Part shown: one piece after another, positions 18,181 through 28,078 of the stretch
Numbering within the stretch: position 1 is the first letter of the stretch
How the letters are laid out: each line of letters opens with the position of its first letter
From: Candidatus Thorarchaeota archaeon
GTDB taxonomy: Archaea; Asgardarchaeota; Thorarchaeia; Thorarchaeales; Thorarchaeaceae
DNA length: 61,690 nucleotides
Assembly: GCA_029855935.1 (NCBI GenBank)
Contig: JAGSHN010000003.1
Coordinates: 1-61,690 of the forward strand
Reading direction: 5' to 3'
Made by a program: the position numbers and the translations under genes
Notes under the pieces: generated by a model
Database searches by the model: none
Seen by the model: only the letters and a program-made list of their open reading frames with translations
Told to the model about the DNA's origin: nothing

Positions 18181-19911
18181 GTGGCCAGCAAGATGACAGC
18201 GGACAGAGCGAGAGAGCGTGATGAGATCGACCTGAGGATACTCGGGATGACGTGTGATGGCTGCGCGACTCACGTGCGTGCGGCACTGACATCCGTGCCT
18301 GGGGTGCTCGATGTGGACATACCCAGCTGGCGGGCCGGACGCGGTCGGGTCGTGGTGCAACGCAGAGTGAGAGATGACGACCTTGTGCGTGCGGTCAGAG
18401 ACGCCGGATACGATGCCTCTGTGGAGTCGCGCCGACCACTACGGCAGGCGGAGCGGACGCGGGTCGAGCCCTCTCCCGGTGACACTGGCGGAACGGCATT
18501 CGATCTCATAGTCATAGGAACGGGTGGTGCGGGAATGGCCACAGCAATCCGCGCTGTGGAGATTGGAGCGCGCGTGGCAATAGTCGAGAGTGGTGTCATC
18601 GGTGGCACGTGCGTCAACATTGGCTGCATTCCCTCGAAGGTGCTGATGAGGGCTGCACAGGCCCTCACCATGGCGCGCAAGCCCCGCTTCAGGGGTGTCC
18701 ACGTTGGAGCGGTGACTGTGGACTGGCGCGAGATTGTGGCGCAGAAGGACGAGACTGTCCATATGCTCCGTCGTAAGAAGTACGTCGACGTGCTGGCCTC
18801 CTATGGTGACTCCATTCGCCTCTTCCGTGGTCGCGCGAGGATTGTGGGGGATGGCAGGGTCAGAGTCGGTGAGAACGGTCCCGTCCTGACGGCTCGTGGC
18901 ATTGTTGTCGCCACTGGCGCCCGTCCACGCATACTGGACATCCCGGGCATTGAGGGGGTGGACGTGTTGACCAGTACCTCCGTGATGGCAATGGACCGTC
19001 TCCCGGAGTCGATTGTCATCATTGGTGGACGCTCTGTCGCCCTTGAGATCGGTCACGTACTGACGAGGTTCGGGACGCGAACCATGATTCTACAGCGCAG
19101 CGGGCGCATCCTCCCCGACCACGAGCCTGAGATCTCCGACTCGCTGGCACAGTTCCTCCGCTCGGAGGGGATGGACATCGTGACTGGTGTCAGGCCCGTG
19201 TCAGTGAGGCAGGATGGCGAAGAAGTTGTGGTCACGGCAGAGGTGGGCGATGAGACGAGAGAGTTCCGTGCTGAACGGCTGATGATGGCCGTTGGACGTG
19301 TACCCAACACCTCGGGACTGGGTCTTGAGGAGGTCGGCGTGAGGCTGGACGACCGGGGGGATATCATCGTCGACGACAGGATGCGTACGTCGAACCCGCA
19401 CATCTTTGCCGCGGGCGATGTCGCGACTCTCCCCAAGTTCGTCTATGTTGCAGCCGCGTCGGGAAAGGTGGCTGCTGAGAACGCGCTCAGCGACTCTGAG
19501 ACAAGGCTCGACCTGTCGGTGATGCCGAGCGTGACCTTCACCGACCCTCAGGTGGCGATGGTGGGTCTGACGCAGCGACAGGCAGAGGCGCAGGGTCTCG
19601 GTGTGACGACAACACTCCTTGATTTGGAGCACGTCCCACGCGCTGTGACCTCACAGGACACACGCGGCCTGATCAAGATGGTCGTCGACAGTGCGACACG
19701 ACGCCTTCTCGGGGCGCACATTCTGGCCGCAGAGGCTGGTGAGATCGTACAGACTGCCTCTATTGCCATTGCGATGGGCCATAGATATGGCCTGACTGTG
19801 GATGCACTCACCGGGATGCTGTTCCCGTATCTGACGATGATGGAGGGCATCAAGCTGGCAGCACTGTCGCTGGACAAGGACGTCTCCCAGCTCTCCTGCT
19901 GTGCCGGGTAG
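18181..19911 (+). CDS. merA: Mercuric reductase with N-terminal heavy-metal-binding domain
   Basis: MerA reduces Hg(II) to Hg(0) with NADPH. All hallmark parts are present: an N-terminal HMA/MerP domain (GMTCDGC, residues 22-28), the FAD loop VIGTGGAGMATA, the active-site disulfide GGTCVNIGCIPSK, the NAD(P) loop, the MerA-specific VPRAVTSQDTRGLIK, and the C-terminal vicinal cysteine pair in LSCCAG that delivers mercury to the active site. Length is 576 residues. Start is GTG 18181, with ATG 18193 possible. No merR, merT or merB is adjacent, so control must come from elsewhere. Confidence 0.94.
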   Translation: MASKMTADRARERDEIDLRILGMTCDGCATHVRAALTSVPGVLDVDIPSWRAGRGRVVVQRRVRDDDLVRAVRDAGYDASVESRRPLRQAERTRVEPSPGDTGGTAFDLIVIGTGGAGMATAIRAVEIGARVAIVESGVIGGTCVNIGCIPSKVLMRAAQALTMARKPRFRGVHVGAVTVDWREIVAQKDETVHMLRRKKYVDVLASYGDSIRLFRGRARIVGDGRVRVGENGPVLTARGIVVATGARPRILDIPGIEGVDVLTSTSVMAMDRLPESIVIIGGRSVALEIGHVLTRFGTRTMILQRSGRILPDHEPEISDSLAQFLRSEGMDIVTGVRPVSVRQDGEEVVVTAEVGDETREFRAERLMMAVGRVPNTSGLGLEEVGVRLDDRGDIIVDDRMRTSNPHIFAAGDVATLPKFVYVAAASGKVAAENALSDSETRLDLSVMPSVTFTDPQVAMVGLTQRQAEAQGLGVTTTLLDLEHVPRAVTSQDTRGLIKMVVDSATRRLLGAHILAAEAGEIVQTASIAIAMGHRYGLTVDALTGMLFPYLTMMEGIKLAALSLDKDVSQLSCCAG

Positions 19912-19982
19912 GCCCATCATCTCTCACGATGCGGGGATGGCGCCTCAACAGATGCGTCAGGGCTCCTCTGTCGGGCGTGGAG

Positions 19983-19998
19983 TTCGACAATTGTCGAA
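19983..19998. promoter_or_regulatory. 16-bp perfect palindrome, candidate operator
   Basis: TTCGACAATTGTCGAA is a perfect inverted repeat lying directly before a TATA-like CTAATAATT (about 20010-20018). It is positioned to control the opine dehydrogenase/B12 operon downstream; no regulator gene adjoins it. Confidence 0.55.
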
Positions 19999-20035
19999 GG
20001 CCCGAAAACCTAATAATTGCATCCGAGAATCAAAG

Positions 20036-20181
20036 ATTGGGACTTGCTGCATTGCGCGACCCGTCCAGGGGACGGGGACTTGGACCCCCGCATAGAGGCT
20101 GACTCCACTCAGGATGTGTGACGTACATCAGAGCAGCTGGCGTGGGCCCAAGGTGAGGCGCACACCACGGAGGTATAGGTC
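20036..20181 (+). other. Structured 5' leader of the opine dehydrogenase/B12 operon
   Basis: If transcription starts about 26 nt after the TATA-like element, a leader of roughly 140 nt precedes the ATG at 20182. It contains a CCGTCC/GGACGG hairpin (about 20067-20081) followed immediately by a GGGG-ACTTGGA-CCCC hairpin. No known riboswitch is recognised. The ribosome site GGAGGT is at about 20170. Confidence 0.35.
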
Positions 20182-21366
20182 ATGCCGTGGACAGTACGGG
20201 ACAGTATGACACAGGGTGGCCCGTATGTGACGGTTGTCGGTGCAGGTCATGGCGGACGTGGCCTGGCGGCCTACCTATCTCTCAGTGGATACGAGGTGAC
20301 GCTCTACAACCGCACGATTGAGAACGTGCTGGAGATTCAGCGACTGGGCGGGATACACATCACGGGTATAGTGGAGGGCTTCGCCCCGCTGCGTCTTGTC
20401 ACTGATGACATGGGTGCCGCCATAAGGGACAGCGATATGATCATCATCACGGTGCCTGCGAACGCGCACGCATGGATTGCAGAGAGGATGGCCCCTCATC
20501 TCAGGTCGGGGCAGCTGGTGCTGCTGATGCCCGGTCGCACCGGTGGCGCGCTGGAGTTCTCGCAGGTCCTGTCCGCCAACTCCTGTACGAGCGAGATCCT
20601 CCTCGGCGAGGCAGAGACGTACGTGTTCGTCTCGAGGATGACGGGCCCCTCCTCGGTCCACGTCTCGAAGGTGAAGAACTACGTCCGGGTGAGCGCCTTT
20701 CCTGCAATCTCGAACCGCAGGTTCATCCGTCGTCTGAGGCGACTGCCGCTGTCCTTCAAGCTGGCAGACAATGTCATGGAGACCGGTCTCGACAATATGG
20801 GCGCGATGCTCCACCCGGCACCGACAATTCTCTCTGCTGGGCTCCTGGAGTCTCGAGGTGGGGGCTACAACCACTATCACGAGGCGATCTCTCCGACCGT
20901 GGCGCGGCTCATCGAGCGGATGGACGCCGAGCGTGTCAGTGTGGCAAGGGCGTTGTCGCTGAGCCCAATGACGCTCTTAGAGTGGTTCGAGGAGTCCTAT
21001 GATGCCACAGGTGCGAACCTGTACGATGCGATACGCAAGGTCGACGCCTATCGGGGTGTGGGCTCGCCGTCCAGTCTGCATCATCGCTATGTGCTTGAGG
21101 ATGTCCCGACAGGACTGGTGCCTATCTCCCATCTCGGTCGTCTGGTCGGTGTCGACACTCCTGCTATTGATGCTGTGGTCAATATGGCCTGCCAGCTCTA
21201 TGAGCGCTCCTTCTGGCACGAGGGACGCAATCTCTCCAGACTGGGCCTCAGTGGTCTCACGCCAGCTGATGTGATCGAATACGTCAACACGGGAATGCGT
21301 GCCGTCGAGGTGTCACTGCTGGAGGAGCTGTGGAGCATCTACGGGATGGAGGTGGACGAGGTATGA
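20182..21366 (+). CDS. NAD(P)-dependent opine (octopine/nopaline) dehydrogenase family protein
   Basis: The N-terminus has a dinucleotide-binding Rossmann fold (VTVVGAGHGGRGLAAYLSLSG) followed by a beta strand ending in TLYNR, and a DSDMIIITVPANAHAW segment. The C-terminal half (from about residue 185) is the all-helical opine dehydrogenase domain with the family histidine region GAMLHPAPTIL and NHYHEAISPTVARLIERMD. Such enzymes reductively couple an amino acid and a 2-oxoacid or the reverse. Length is 394 residues; GGAGG lies 8-10 nt before the ATG. Its stop overlaps the start of the B12-binding gene (ATGA), so the two products likely act together. The real substrate is unknown. Confidence 0.82.
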   Translation: MPWTVRDSMTQGGPYVTVVGAGHGGRGLAAYLSLSGYEVTLYNRTIENVLEIQRLGGIHITGIVEGFAPLRLVTDDMGAAIRDSDMIIITVPANAHAWIAERMAPHLRSGQLVLLMPGRTGGALEFSQVLSANSCTSEILLGEAETYVFVSRMTGPSSVHVSKVKNYVRVSAFPAISNRRFIRRLRRLPLSFKLADNVMETGLDNMGAMLHPAPTILSAGLLESRGGGYNHYHEAISPTVARLIERMDAERVSVARALSLSPMTLLEWFEESYDATGANLYDAIRKVDAYRGVGSPSSLHHRYVLEDVPTGLVPISHLGRLVGVDTPAIDAVVNMACQLYERSFWHEGRNLSRLGLSGLTPADVIEYVNTGMRAVEVSLLEELWSIYGMEVDEV

Positions 21367-23015
21367 AGATTCTGGCTGCTGCGATTGGAAATGATGTCCA
21401 TGTTGCTGGTGTCCTGTCCTTTCTGTCGCAGGCCGAGGCCGAGGGACACGAGACCATATTCCTTGGTCCGGCGACATCAATTGAGACGCTCATCGAACAG
21501 GTCAGGGTGCACGACCCGGACCTGATTGGCGTGAGCTACCGGCTCACTGCTGAGAGTGCCGAGGGCCTGTTCAGAGAGCTGAAGAGGGCGATTGAGAGTG
21601 AGGGCCTGCAGGACAAGCGATGGGTACTGGGCTGCACCGCACCGGTGAAACCCGTGGCCGAGAGGTTCGGCATCTTTGAGGAGATCTTCACGGGCTTCTC
21701 AACGGCTGACGACACGTTGTCCTTCCTGCGTGGCCGCACCCAGATGAGTCCTACAGAGCAGTATCCTCAGGACCTGATGTCGAGGATATCGGCGAAGGCG
21801 CCCGTGCCGATCCTCAGACACCACTTTGGCCTGCCATCACTTGAGGAGACCATCGAGGGCGTGGCGAAGATCGCAGAGGCAAAGGTTCTCGATGTTATCT
21901 CTCTCGGTCCCGACCAGAACGCTCAGGAGTCGTTCTTCCGTCCTGAGGAGATGCGTGAGTACCTTGTCGGTGATGGTGGCGTCCCACTGCGTGACCCGTC
22001 CGACCTGCGCAGGATATACGAGGCCTCGCGTCGTGGAAACTATCCGCTCCTGCGCTGTTACAGTGGCACGCGTGACCTCCTGAAGTGGGCCGAGATGCTC
22101 CACGAGACCATCAACAACGCTTGGTGTGCCACGCCACTGATGTGGTACAGCGAGCTCGATGGGAGGAGCACGCGTCCGCTGGAGGAGGCGATCAGAGAGA
22201 ACATGGCCAATCACAGGTGGCATGCGGAGCACGGTATCCCAGTGGAGTTCAACGAGCCTCATCATTGGAGCCTGCGCAGTGCCCACGACACGATCGCAGC
22301 GGCAATGGCGTATCTCTCAGCATACAATGCCAAGGCGGCGGGAGTGAGTGTCTACGTGGCGCAGTATATGCTGAACACCCCGCTCGGGACGTCCCCGAGG
22401 AACGACCTTGCCAAGACGCTGGCCAAGATCGAGCTTGTGGAGTCGCTCCACGACGAGCACTTCACCTCCGTCAGACAGGTGCGTCCGGGTCTGTTCTCGT
22501 ATCCCCCAGACCTCGATATGGGCAGGGGACAGCTGGCAGCATCTGTCTACACGGGGATGATGCTGCGCCCACACATTGTCCACGTTGTCGGCTATTGTGA
22601 GGCCGACCATGCTGCGACCGCCGATGAGGTGATAGAGAGCTGCAAGATTGCGCGGCGCGTGATACATGACTGTCTGTACGGACTCCCCGACCCGTTGCAG
22701 GACAGGGAGATACTGCGTCGCAAGGAGGAGCTTGTGCAGGAGGCGCGTCTTCTCGTGCGTGCAATCGCCTCCGTGGGCGAGCCTGATGCGCCAGACCCGC
22801 TCACCGACCCCAGGACCTACGTCCGGGCGGTCGAGATGGGCATACTGGATGCGCCCCATCTGCGAGGCAACTCGATTGCTCGCGGCGAGCTGAAGACACG
22901 GATGGTGGGCGGCGCGTGCGTCGCTGTCGATCCCGACACTGGGGAGCCGATTGACGAGGCCACTCGCCTAGAGATGCTGGGACTTGACGTCAAGAGCCTC
23001 ATCAGTGCCAGATGA
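21363..23015 (+). CDS. Cobalamin-binding, mutase-like protein of unknown reaction
   Basis: The first 125 residues are a B12-binding domain: GNDVHVAGVLSFLSQAEAEG followed by FLGPATSIETLIEQ and the DLIGVSYRLT strand (a DxHxxG variant in which histidine is the cobalt ligand). The remaining 420 residues look like a TIM-barrel catalytic domain with TPLMWYSELDGRS, PVEFNEPHHWSLRSAHD and NSIARGELKTRMVGG. This resembles glutamate/methylaspartate-mutase-type or aminomutase enzymes, but I cannot name the reaction; homologues are often labelled methionine synthase without proof. Start ATG 21363 overlaps the upstream stop (ATGA), giving 550 residues. Confidence 0.72.
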   Translation: MKILAAAIGNDVHVAGVLSFLSQAEAEGHETIFLGPATSIETLIEQVRVHDPDLIGVSYRLTAESAEGLFRELKRAIESEGLQDKRWVLGCTAPVKPVAERFGIFEEIFTGFSTADDTLSFLRGRTQMSPTEQYPQDLMSRISAKAPVPILRHHFGLPSLEETIEGVAKIAEAKVLDVISLGPDQNAQESFFRPEEMREYLVGDGGVPLRDPSDLRRIYEASRRGNYPLLRCYSGTRDLLKWAEMLHETINNAWCATPLMWYSELDGRSTRPLEEAIRENMANHRWHAEHGIPVEFNEPHHWSLRSAHDTIAAAMAYLSAYNAKAAGVSVYVAQYMLNTPLGTSPRNDLAKTLAKIELVESLHDEHFTSVRQVRPGLFSYPPDLDMGRGQLAASVYTGMMLRPHIVHVVGYCEADHAATADEVIESCKIARRVIHDCLYGLPDPLQDREILRRKEELVQEARLLVRAIASVGEPDAPDPLTDPRTYVRAVEMGILDAPHLRGNSIARGELKTRMVGGACVAVDPDTGEPIDEATRLEMLGLDVKSLISAR

Positions 23016-23197
23016 GGGCGAGCGTCCTCCGACATGCTCGGTCTGTCCATCGGCGCACTGAGAACATGGTGCGGCGACTCGTCTCCTCCTGGCGCAGTGC
23101 AGGACAATGGTCGACGACGGGGATGGGCCCTCAGGCCCTCCGCCCCATACGAGCGCCCGCTCTCTCTCCTCATCACCCTCTGCCCACATGGTCTGGG

Positions 23198-25216
23198 CTA
23201 CGCATTGAGTAGCCTGTGGGCCCTCTCGACGATGTTGTCGACAGTGAATCCGAACTTCTCAAAGAGCACCCTGTAAGGCGCGCTCTTGCCGAACTCCTCA
23301 ATCGAGATGACGTCCCCTGCAGGACCGACCCACCGTTCCCAACCCATTCCCACTCCCGCCTCGACAGCAAGGCGGCGTGTGACAGATGGCGGGAGAACGC
23401 TGTCACGGTACTCTGCTGGCTGCGCCTCAAACAGATCCCAGCTCGGAAACGAGACGACTCTTGTTCTTGTGCCCTCTGCAGCGAGTCGCTCTCCGGCCTC
23501 GAGAACGAGATGCACCTCGGATCCACTTGCCATCAGTATGACATCCGGGGGCTCTCCGTCAGTGCCCTCTGGCAGGTCGGCAAGAACATAGGCACCTCTT
23601 GAGAGGCCTGAGGCATCTCCGTATCTCTGACGGTCTATGACTGGCACCCTCTGTCGGGTGAAGATGAGCGCTGTGGGTCCGTTGTCTCTGCCGAGCGCGA
23701 CACGCCATGCCTCTGCCACCTCGTTCGCATCGGCTGGTCGGATCAGGCACAGGCCGGGCATCGCCCGCAGAGAGGCGAGATGCTCTATCGGCTGATGCGT
23801 GGGTCCGTCCTCACCAAGGCCGATACTGTCGTGGGTGAACCACCAGATGCTCGGATATCGTGACATTGCTGAGAGGCGTATCGCGGGACGCATGTAGTCG
23901 GAGAAGATAAAGAAGGTCCCGGCGAAGGGTCTCAGCCCTCCGTGGACGGCCAGTCCATTCGTGATGGCGGCCATTGCGTGTTCTCTCACTCCATAGTGGA
24001 TGTTGCGCCCCCCTGGTTGGTCGGCCTGAAACGACGTGCTCCCCTCTATCCAAGTCTTGTTCGAGGGTGTCAGGTCTGCAGAGCCACCGAAGAGTTCGGG
24101 AAGTAGGTCAGCGAGCGCGTTCAGCACTCTTCCTGACGCCACACGGGTTGCCATCCCCCTCTCGTCTGCCGGGAAGGAAGGTATTCTCTCCTCCCAGCCG
24201 TCCTGCAGGCGTCGCTGCATCCGCCTCTCGAACTCTTGCGCACGGTCGGGATGGTCTCTCCTATAGGCCTCAAAGACGGCCCTCCACTCCTCTTCGTACT
24301 GGCGGCCCCTGTCCACGGCCTGCCGGAAGTGCTCAAGCGCGTCGTCCGGGATGTAGAACATGGGCTCTACCGGCCAACCAAGGCGCTCCTTGGCGCCACG
24401 CAGCTCCTCCTCTCCCGGTGGGGCACCGTGTGAGGCCTCAGAGTCCTGTATTGTGGGGAAACCGTACCCTATGTGCGTCCTGCAGAGTATGATCGATGGT
24501 CTCGGGTCTTTCTTCGCCTCCGTGATGGCCCTGTCAATGGCATCCACGTCGTTGCCATCACTCACTCTCTGAGTGTGCCAGCCCTGCGCCTCGAACCTCG
24601 CCATCACGTCCTCCGTGAATGTGAGTCCTGTTGAGCCATCTATGGATATCCTGTTGTCGTCATACAGCACGATGAGCTTGCTCAGGCCAAGATGGCCGGC
24701 CAGTGAGGAGGCCTCATAGGATATCCCCTCCATCAGGTCGCCGTCGCTGGCGAGCACAAATGTGTAGTGGTCGACGATGATGTGATCCTCTGTGTTGAAG
24801 GTCGCGGCGAGATGTCTCTCGGCAATGGCGAGACCCACCGCATTGGCGAATCCCTGCCCTAGAGGCCCTGTCGTGACCTCCACACCTGGCGTGACCCCAT
24901 ACTCCGGATGGCCGGGAGTGCCACTCTCCCACTGTCTGAACCTCTTGATCTGCTCAAGTGACAGGTCGTAGCCGGTGAGATGGAGTATGGAGTAGAGCAG
25001 CATCGAGCCGTGACCGCCGGACAGGACGAACCTGTCCCTGTCGGGCCACTGGGGATTTCGGGGGTTGAATCGCATATGTCGCATCCAGACCGTGTAGATC
25101 ATGGGTGCAGCTCCCATGCACATTCCCGGATGCCCGGAGTTTGCAGTCTGTATCGCATCGGCGGAGAGGAACCTGATTGTATTGATGGCCCTGTTCTGAA
25201 TCTCTCGGTCGGTCAT
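23198..25216 (-). CDS. tkt: Transketolase, full-length bacterial type
   Basis: This thiamine-diphosphate enzyme moves two-carbon units between pentose and hexose phosphates. The N-terminus has [14 protein letters not shown], the GHGSMLLYS and [14 protein letters not shown] motifs, the thiamine-diphosphate metal site [13 protein letters not shown]-like ([10 protein letters not shown]) and the C-terminal half has [16 protein letters not shown] and [16 protein letters not shown]. At 672 residues it is a complete single-chain enzyme; many archaea have split N- and C-terminal genes instead. The frame is open to 25366, but ATG 25216 starts at the normal [15 protein letters not shown]. It follows sufB on the same strand after 133 nt. 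Confidence 0.94.
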   Translation of the reverse strand: MTDREIQNRAINTIRFLSADAIQTANSGHPGMCMGAAPMIYTVWMRHMRFNPRNPQWPDRDRFVLSGGHGSMLLYSILHLTGYDLSLEQIKRFRQWESGTPGHPEYGVTPGVEVTTGPLGQGFANAVGLAIAERHLAATFNTEDHIIVDHYTFVLASDGDLMEGISYEASSLAGHLGLSKLIVLYDDNRISIDGSTGLTFTEDVMARFEAQGWHTQRVSDGNDVDAIDRAITEAKKDPRPSIILCRTHIGYGFPTIQDSEASHGAPPGEEELRGAKERLGWPVEPMFYIPDDALEHFRQAVDRGRQYEEEWRAVFEAYRRDHPDRAQEFERRMQRRLQDGWEERIPSFPADERGMATRVASGRVLNALADLLPELFGGSADLTPSNKTWIEGSTSFQADQPGGRNIHYGVREHAMAAITNGLAVHGGLRPFAGTFFIFSDYMRPAIRLSAMSRYPSIWWFTHDSIGLGEDGPTHQPIEHLASLRAMPGLCLIRPADANEVAEAWRVALGRDNGPTALIFTRQRVPVIDRQRYGDASGLSRGAYVLADLPEGTDGEPPDVILMASGSEVHLVLEAGERLAAEGTRTRVVSFPSWDLFEAQPAEYRDSVLPPSVTRRLAVEAGVGMGWERWVGPAGDVISIEEFGKSAPYRVLFEKFGFTVDNIVERAHRLLNA

Positions 25217-25349
25217 TTTCGTTCGATGACTCTCCCTTGTCTTCGGGGGGCTTGCTGCGGGTCCAAGACTATGGTCCCAATAAGTGCTATGCTTCCCTCT
25301 CCTCATGTCAGATGCACCAAAGCGCTCTGTCGGGGACGAGCACGACGGG

Positions 25350-26579
25350 CTACAGCCCCTTCTCAAGGGTCATCCGTACGGCATCATCGATTGCCTTCTG
25401 GAGTCGCGGTGGCAGGTCAGGCGCCTTGAGATGCATGAACCCTCTCACAATGAGCGATGTTGCCTCGTCCTCCGTGAGGCCCCTCGACATAAGGTAGTTC
25501 AACTGGTCTGCTCCGACCTTGCCGACGGTTGCCTCGTGACTCAGTTCGACCCCCTCTGCCGAGGCATCCAGAATGGGGACTGCCCTTATCCCCGCCGAGT
25601 CGCTGAGCAGAAGGCCATTGCACTCCAGCCTCGCTCTGACACCGTTCACCCGGCCCTGCAGCTCGCCACGCGCTATGATCTGCGACTGGTCGGTGGCAAT
25701 CGTCCGTGATATCACCTTCCCGCGTGTCCCTCTGGCCTCCAGACTGAGCAGGCCTCCCACGTCGTACTTGGACGTCCCCGTACCATAGACCACTGTGTAC
25801 AGGTCCGCACGGGCATTGCGTCCCACTAGATGCACCTTAGGATAGGTCTGAAGTGACTTGACGGGACTCAGTATTGCATACGATGAGACATACACGCCAT
25901 TCGTGTCTACCATGACGCCAGTGCGTGGCCGCACGTCGACAGCCTCATTCCACTTATGGACCATCGTGAACGTCAGTCGTGCGTCCCTCTTCACGTAGAA
26001 CTCTGAGATACCGAGGTGCAGCGCCCGCTCGACGTGCGAGGGTGTGGCGCACCCCGTCACGATGTGCAGCTCGGCCCCCTGCTCGGCAATCACGATGTTA
26101 TGAACATTCTGAATTGACCGTCCCTTCTTTATCACAAGACAGGTCTGAACAGGCATCTCAATCTTGGCGCCCTCCTCCGCGCGGATGAAGTAACCATCGT
26201 AACCGTGGAGTTCGCTCAGTGCCGTGTATTTGTCCGCGTCGACGGGGACGGCTCTCCAGAGGTAGTCTTCCAGCCAGTCGTACTTCTCTAGTGCTCTCCG
26301 TGTGGGTAGTACCTCGAGCCCCTCTTGCTTGATCATGACATCCGCGAGTACGCTCTCGTTGTCGAACTGCATGAACGAGCCGGCAACACTCCTCTGGCCG
26401 ACATCGAAGCCGACCTCCTCAAGGAGCATCCGGTCCTCGTCTGTCAGCTCCTTGACATCGAGCCTGCGCTCCTCTGTCTCCTCCACTCTGTACTCGCTGA
26501 GATCCAGGTCGTCTCCGAAGACTGATGGCCGGTCCAGTGCCCTCCTTGCTCTCTCCTTGATGTCATCGCTGTCTGCCAA
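25350..26579 (-). CDS. sufB: Fe-S cluster scaffold protein SufB/SufD family
   Basis: SufB is the beta-helical scaffold on which [4Fe-4S] clusters form with SufC. Visible family traits are an N-terminal helical region, [19 protein letters not shown], the [30 protein letters not shown] repeats and the C-terminal [35 protein letters not shown]. In this 409-residue protein the VGADQLNYL-type end is intact. It starts 21 nt downstream of sufC. No SufD, SufS or SufU lies nearby, so this is the minimal archaeal SufBC pair. Confidence 0.93.
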   Translation of the reverse strand: MADSDDIKERARRALDRPSVFGDDLDLSEYRVEETEERRLDVKELTDEDRMLLEEVGFDVGQRSVAGSFMQFDNESVLADVMIKQEGLEVLPTRRALEKYDWLEDYLWRAVPVDADKYTALSELHGYDGYFIRAEEGAKIEMPVQTCLVIKKGRSIQNVHNIVIAEQGAELHIVTGCATPSHVERALHLGISEFYVKRDARLTFTMVHKWNEAVDVRPRTGVMVDTNGVYVSSYAILSPVKSLQTYPKVHLVGRNARADLYTVVYGTGTSKYDVGGLLSLEARGTRGKVISRTIATDQSQIIARGELQGRVNGVRARLECNGLLLSDSAGIRAVPILDASAEGVELSHEATVGKVGADQLNYLMSRGLTEDEATSLIVRGFMHLKAPDLPPRLQKAIDDAVRMTLEKGL

Positions 26580-26600
26580 CAGGACTCACCCTCTATCTGT

Positions 26601-27383
26601 CTATGTCGTGGCTGCAGTCTCGGCCAGAAACCGCTCGTAGCCCTTCTCCTCCAGTTCTGGGATGACGCTCATGTCCCCTGTGTAGACGACTCTGCCGTTC
26701 TGAAGAATGTATACCTTGTCGACCTCGAGGAACTCAAGGATGTATCTGTGATGACTTATGACGACCATCGTGGTCGACTTCTCCTCCCTTATCGCTCGCA
26801 GTTCGCGTCCGACTATCTTCAGGGAGTCATAGTCGAGGCCACTGTCCGGCTCGTCTAGGAACATTATCTTTGGTCTCATCGACAGTACCTGAAAGAGCTC
26901 GCTGCGCTTCATCTCGCCACCGGAGAAACCATCGTTGAGGTCGCGCCCTGCGAGATTGCCGATTCCCAGCCTGTCAAAGTCGTCATACAGCTCCTTTCGG
27001 CACGTACACTGCTCTGCCATGAGGTAGTCCTCTGACGTGCGACAGAGATACTCCGGACAGATCCTGCAGATGAACTCCTCAAGAGTGACACCCGGGATCG
27101 TGGGCGGAGTCTGAAACGCGTAGGCTATCCCCATCCTTGCACGCTCGGTGATGCTCTTGTCGAGAATGGAGTCGCCCTCGAAGAGGATGTCACCACCCTT
27201 GACCTCGTACTCCGGGAGTCCCATCACAGTCTTCGCGAGTGTCGACTTCCCCGATGCGTTGGGGCCGAGGACGGCGTACACCTTGCCTCGCTCAAACTCC
27301 ATGTCCACGCCGCGGAGTATCGGGACGCCTCTCACCTCCACGCGGAGGCCCATGATCTGCATCAATGGCTCTGGTGTCGACAT
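26601..27383 (-). CDS. sufC: Fe-S assembly ABC ATPase SufC
   Basis: SufC is the ATPase of the Suf system. Walker A is GPNASGKSTL, the signature is FSGGEMKRSELFQVL and Walker B is KIMFLDEPDSGLD. A cysteine-rich stretch (CRICPEYLC, then CTC) lies between Q-loop and signature at about residues 108-133, with five cysteines; ordinary SufC has none there. ATG 27383 (MSTPEP) follows GAGGTAG, and a TATA box at 27417-27425 supports it over the ATGs at 27401 and 27404. Length is 260 residues. Confidence 0.93.
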   Translation of the reverse strand: MSTPEPLMQIMGLRVEVRGVPILRGVDMEFERGKVYAVLGPNASGKSTLAKTVMGLPEYEVKGGDILFEGDSILDKSITERARMGIAYAFQTPPTIPGVTLEEFICRICPEYLCRTSEDYLMAEQCTCRKELYDDFDRLGIGNLAGRDLNDGFSGGEMKRSELFQVLSMRPKIMFLDEPDSGLDYDSLKIVGRELRAIREEKSTTMVVISHHRYILEFLEVDKVYILQNGRVVYTGDMSVIPELEEKGYERFLAETAATT

Positions 27384-27416
27384 CGGACTACCTCGATTCA
27401 TCATAGTTAACTCAGT

Positions 27417-27425
27417 GGTTTTAAC
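27417..27425 (-). promoter_or_regulatory. TATA box for sufCB
   Basis: On the minus strand GTTAAAACC forms a TATA-like element about 26 nt before 27395, leaving a 12-nt leader with GAGGT before ATG 27383. This favours the shorter SufC start. Confidence 0.5.
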
Positions 27426-27444
27426 GGTATTGAAAGGGGCGAAC

Positions 27445-27876
27445 CTACCTCTTCGAATAGGTGCCCATCAACTGTGCCGAGTCGATCTTGTGACGCTCGC
27501 ACTCCTCTCGGAAATTGCGCTTCGTCACATCGCCAAGGCTGGGGACATCGAGGGCGTAGAGCGTAAAGAAGTATCGGTGTGTTCCCGAGGGGGGTGCTGG
27601 TCCGCCCCACTCGACGATGCCGAAGTCATTCTTGACCTGTCTACCAGGCACTGGTCCACCCGCCGGTATCTCTCTGACATCGGCCGGTATCTCGTGGACG
27701 AGCCAGTGGATCCAGTCCCCCACGGGGGCATCAGGGTCGTTGCAGACGAGCGCAAAGCTCTTCGTCCCCTCTGGCACGTCGTCCCAGGCGAGGTGAGGGC
27801 TCCTGTTGCCCCGGCGATACGCACAGGCATCCGGTATCGGCTCTCCATTCTTGAAGTCATCACTCCACAGTCGCAT
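27445..27876 (-). CDS. PEBP/YbhB-family (Raf kinase inhibitor-like) protein
   Basis: This small phosphatidylethanolamine-binding-protein fold is of unknown cellular role in archaea. The DPDAPVGDWIHWLVHEIP motif and the second ligand-site motif YFFTLYALDVPSL are clear, as is PIPDACAYRRGNRSPHLAW at the N-terminus. ATG 27876 follows GGTGAGAAG and gives 143 residues, the normal length; the frame continues to 28080, but that extension is not family-like. It lies back to back with the rubrerythrin-like gene; the 200 nt between them must hold both promoters. Confidence 0.88.
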   Translation of the reverse strand: MRLWSDDFKNGEPIPDACAYRRGNRSPHLAWDDVPEGTKSFALVCNDPDAPVGDWIHWLVHEIPADVREIPAGGPVPGRQVKNDFGIVEWGGPAPPSGTHRYFFTLYALDVPSLGDVTKRNFREECERHKIDSAQLMGTYSKR

Positions 27877-28078
27877 CTGTCTTCTCACCGACTGTTCATG
27901 ATGCAATAACTCGCTCTTCTGCGTTGTGATTCTGCTGGCCCCTGACGTGATGACGTGCCCATCAGCAGTACCCCCGCCATCAATACTGACTGGATAGGTA
28001 CTCACATTGTTTCCCGACGGTGATATACCTATCATCACGCTTTTAGCGCCAGCAGACAGTCCCGACACGGGATTCAAC

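Noticed and set aside
20040-20181. Cobalamin riboswitch before the opine/B12 operon
   Set aside because: The leader has hairpins but no B12-box motif; only its general structure is recorded.
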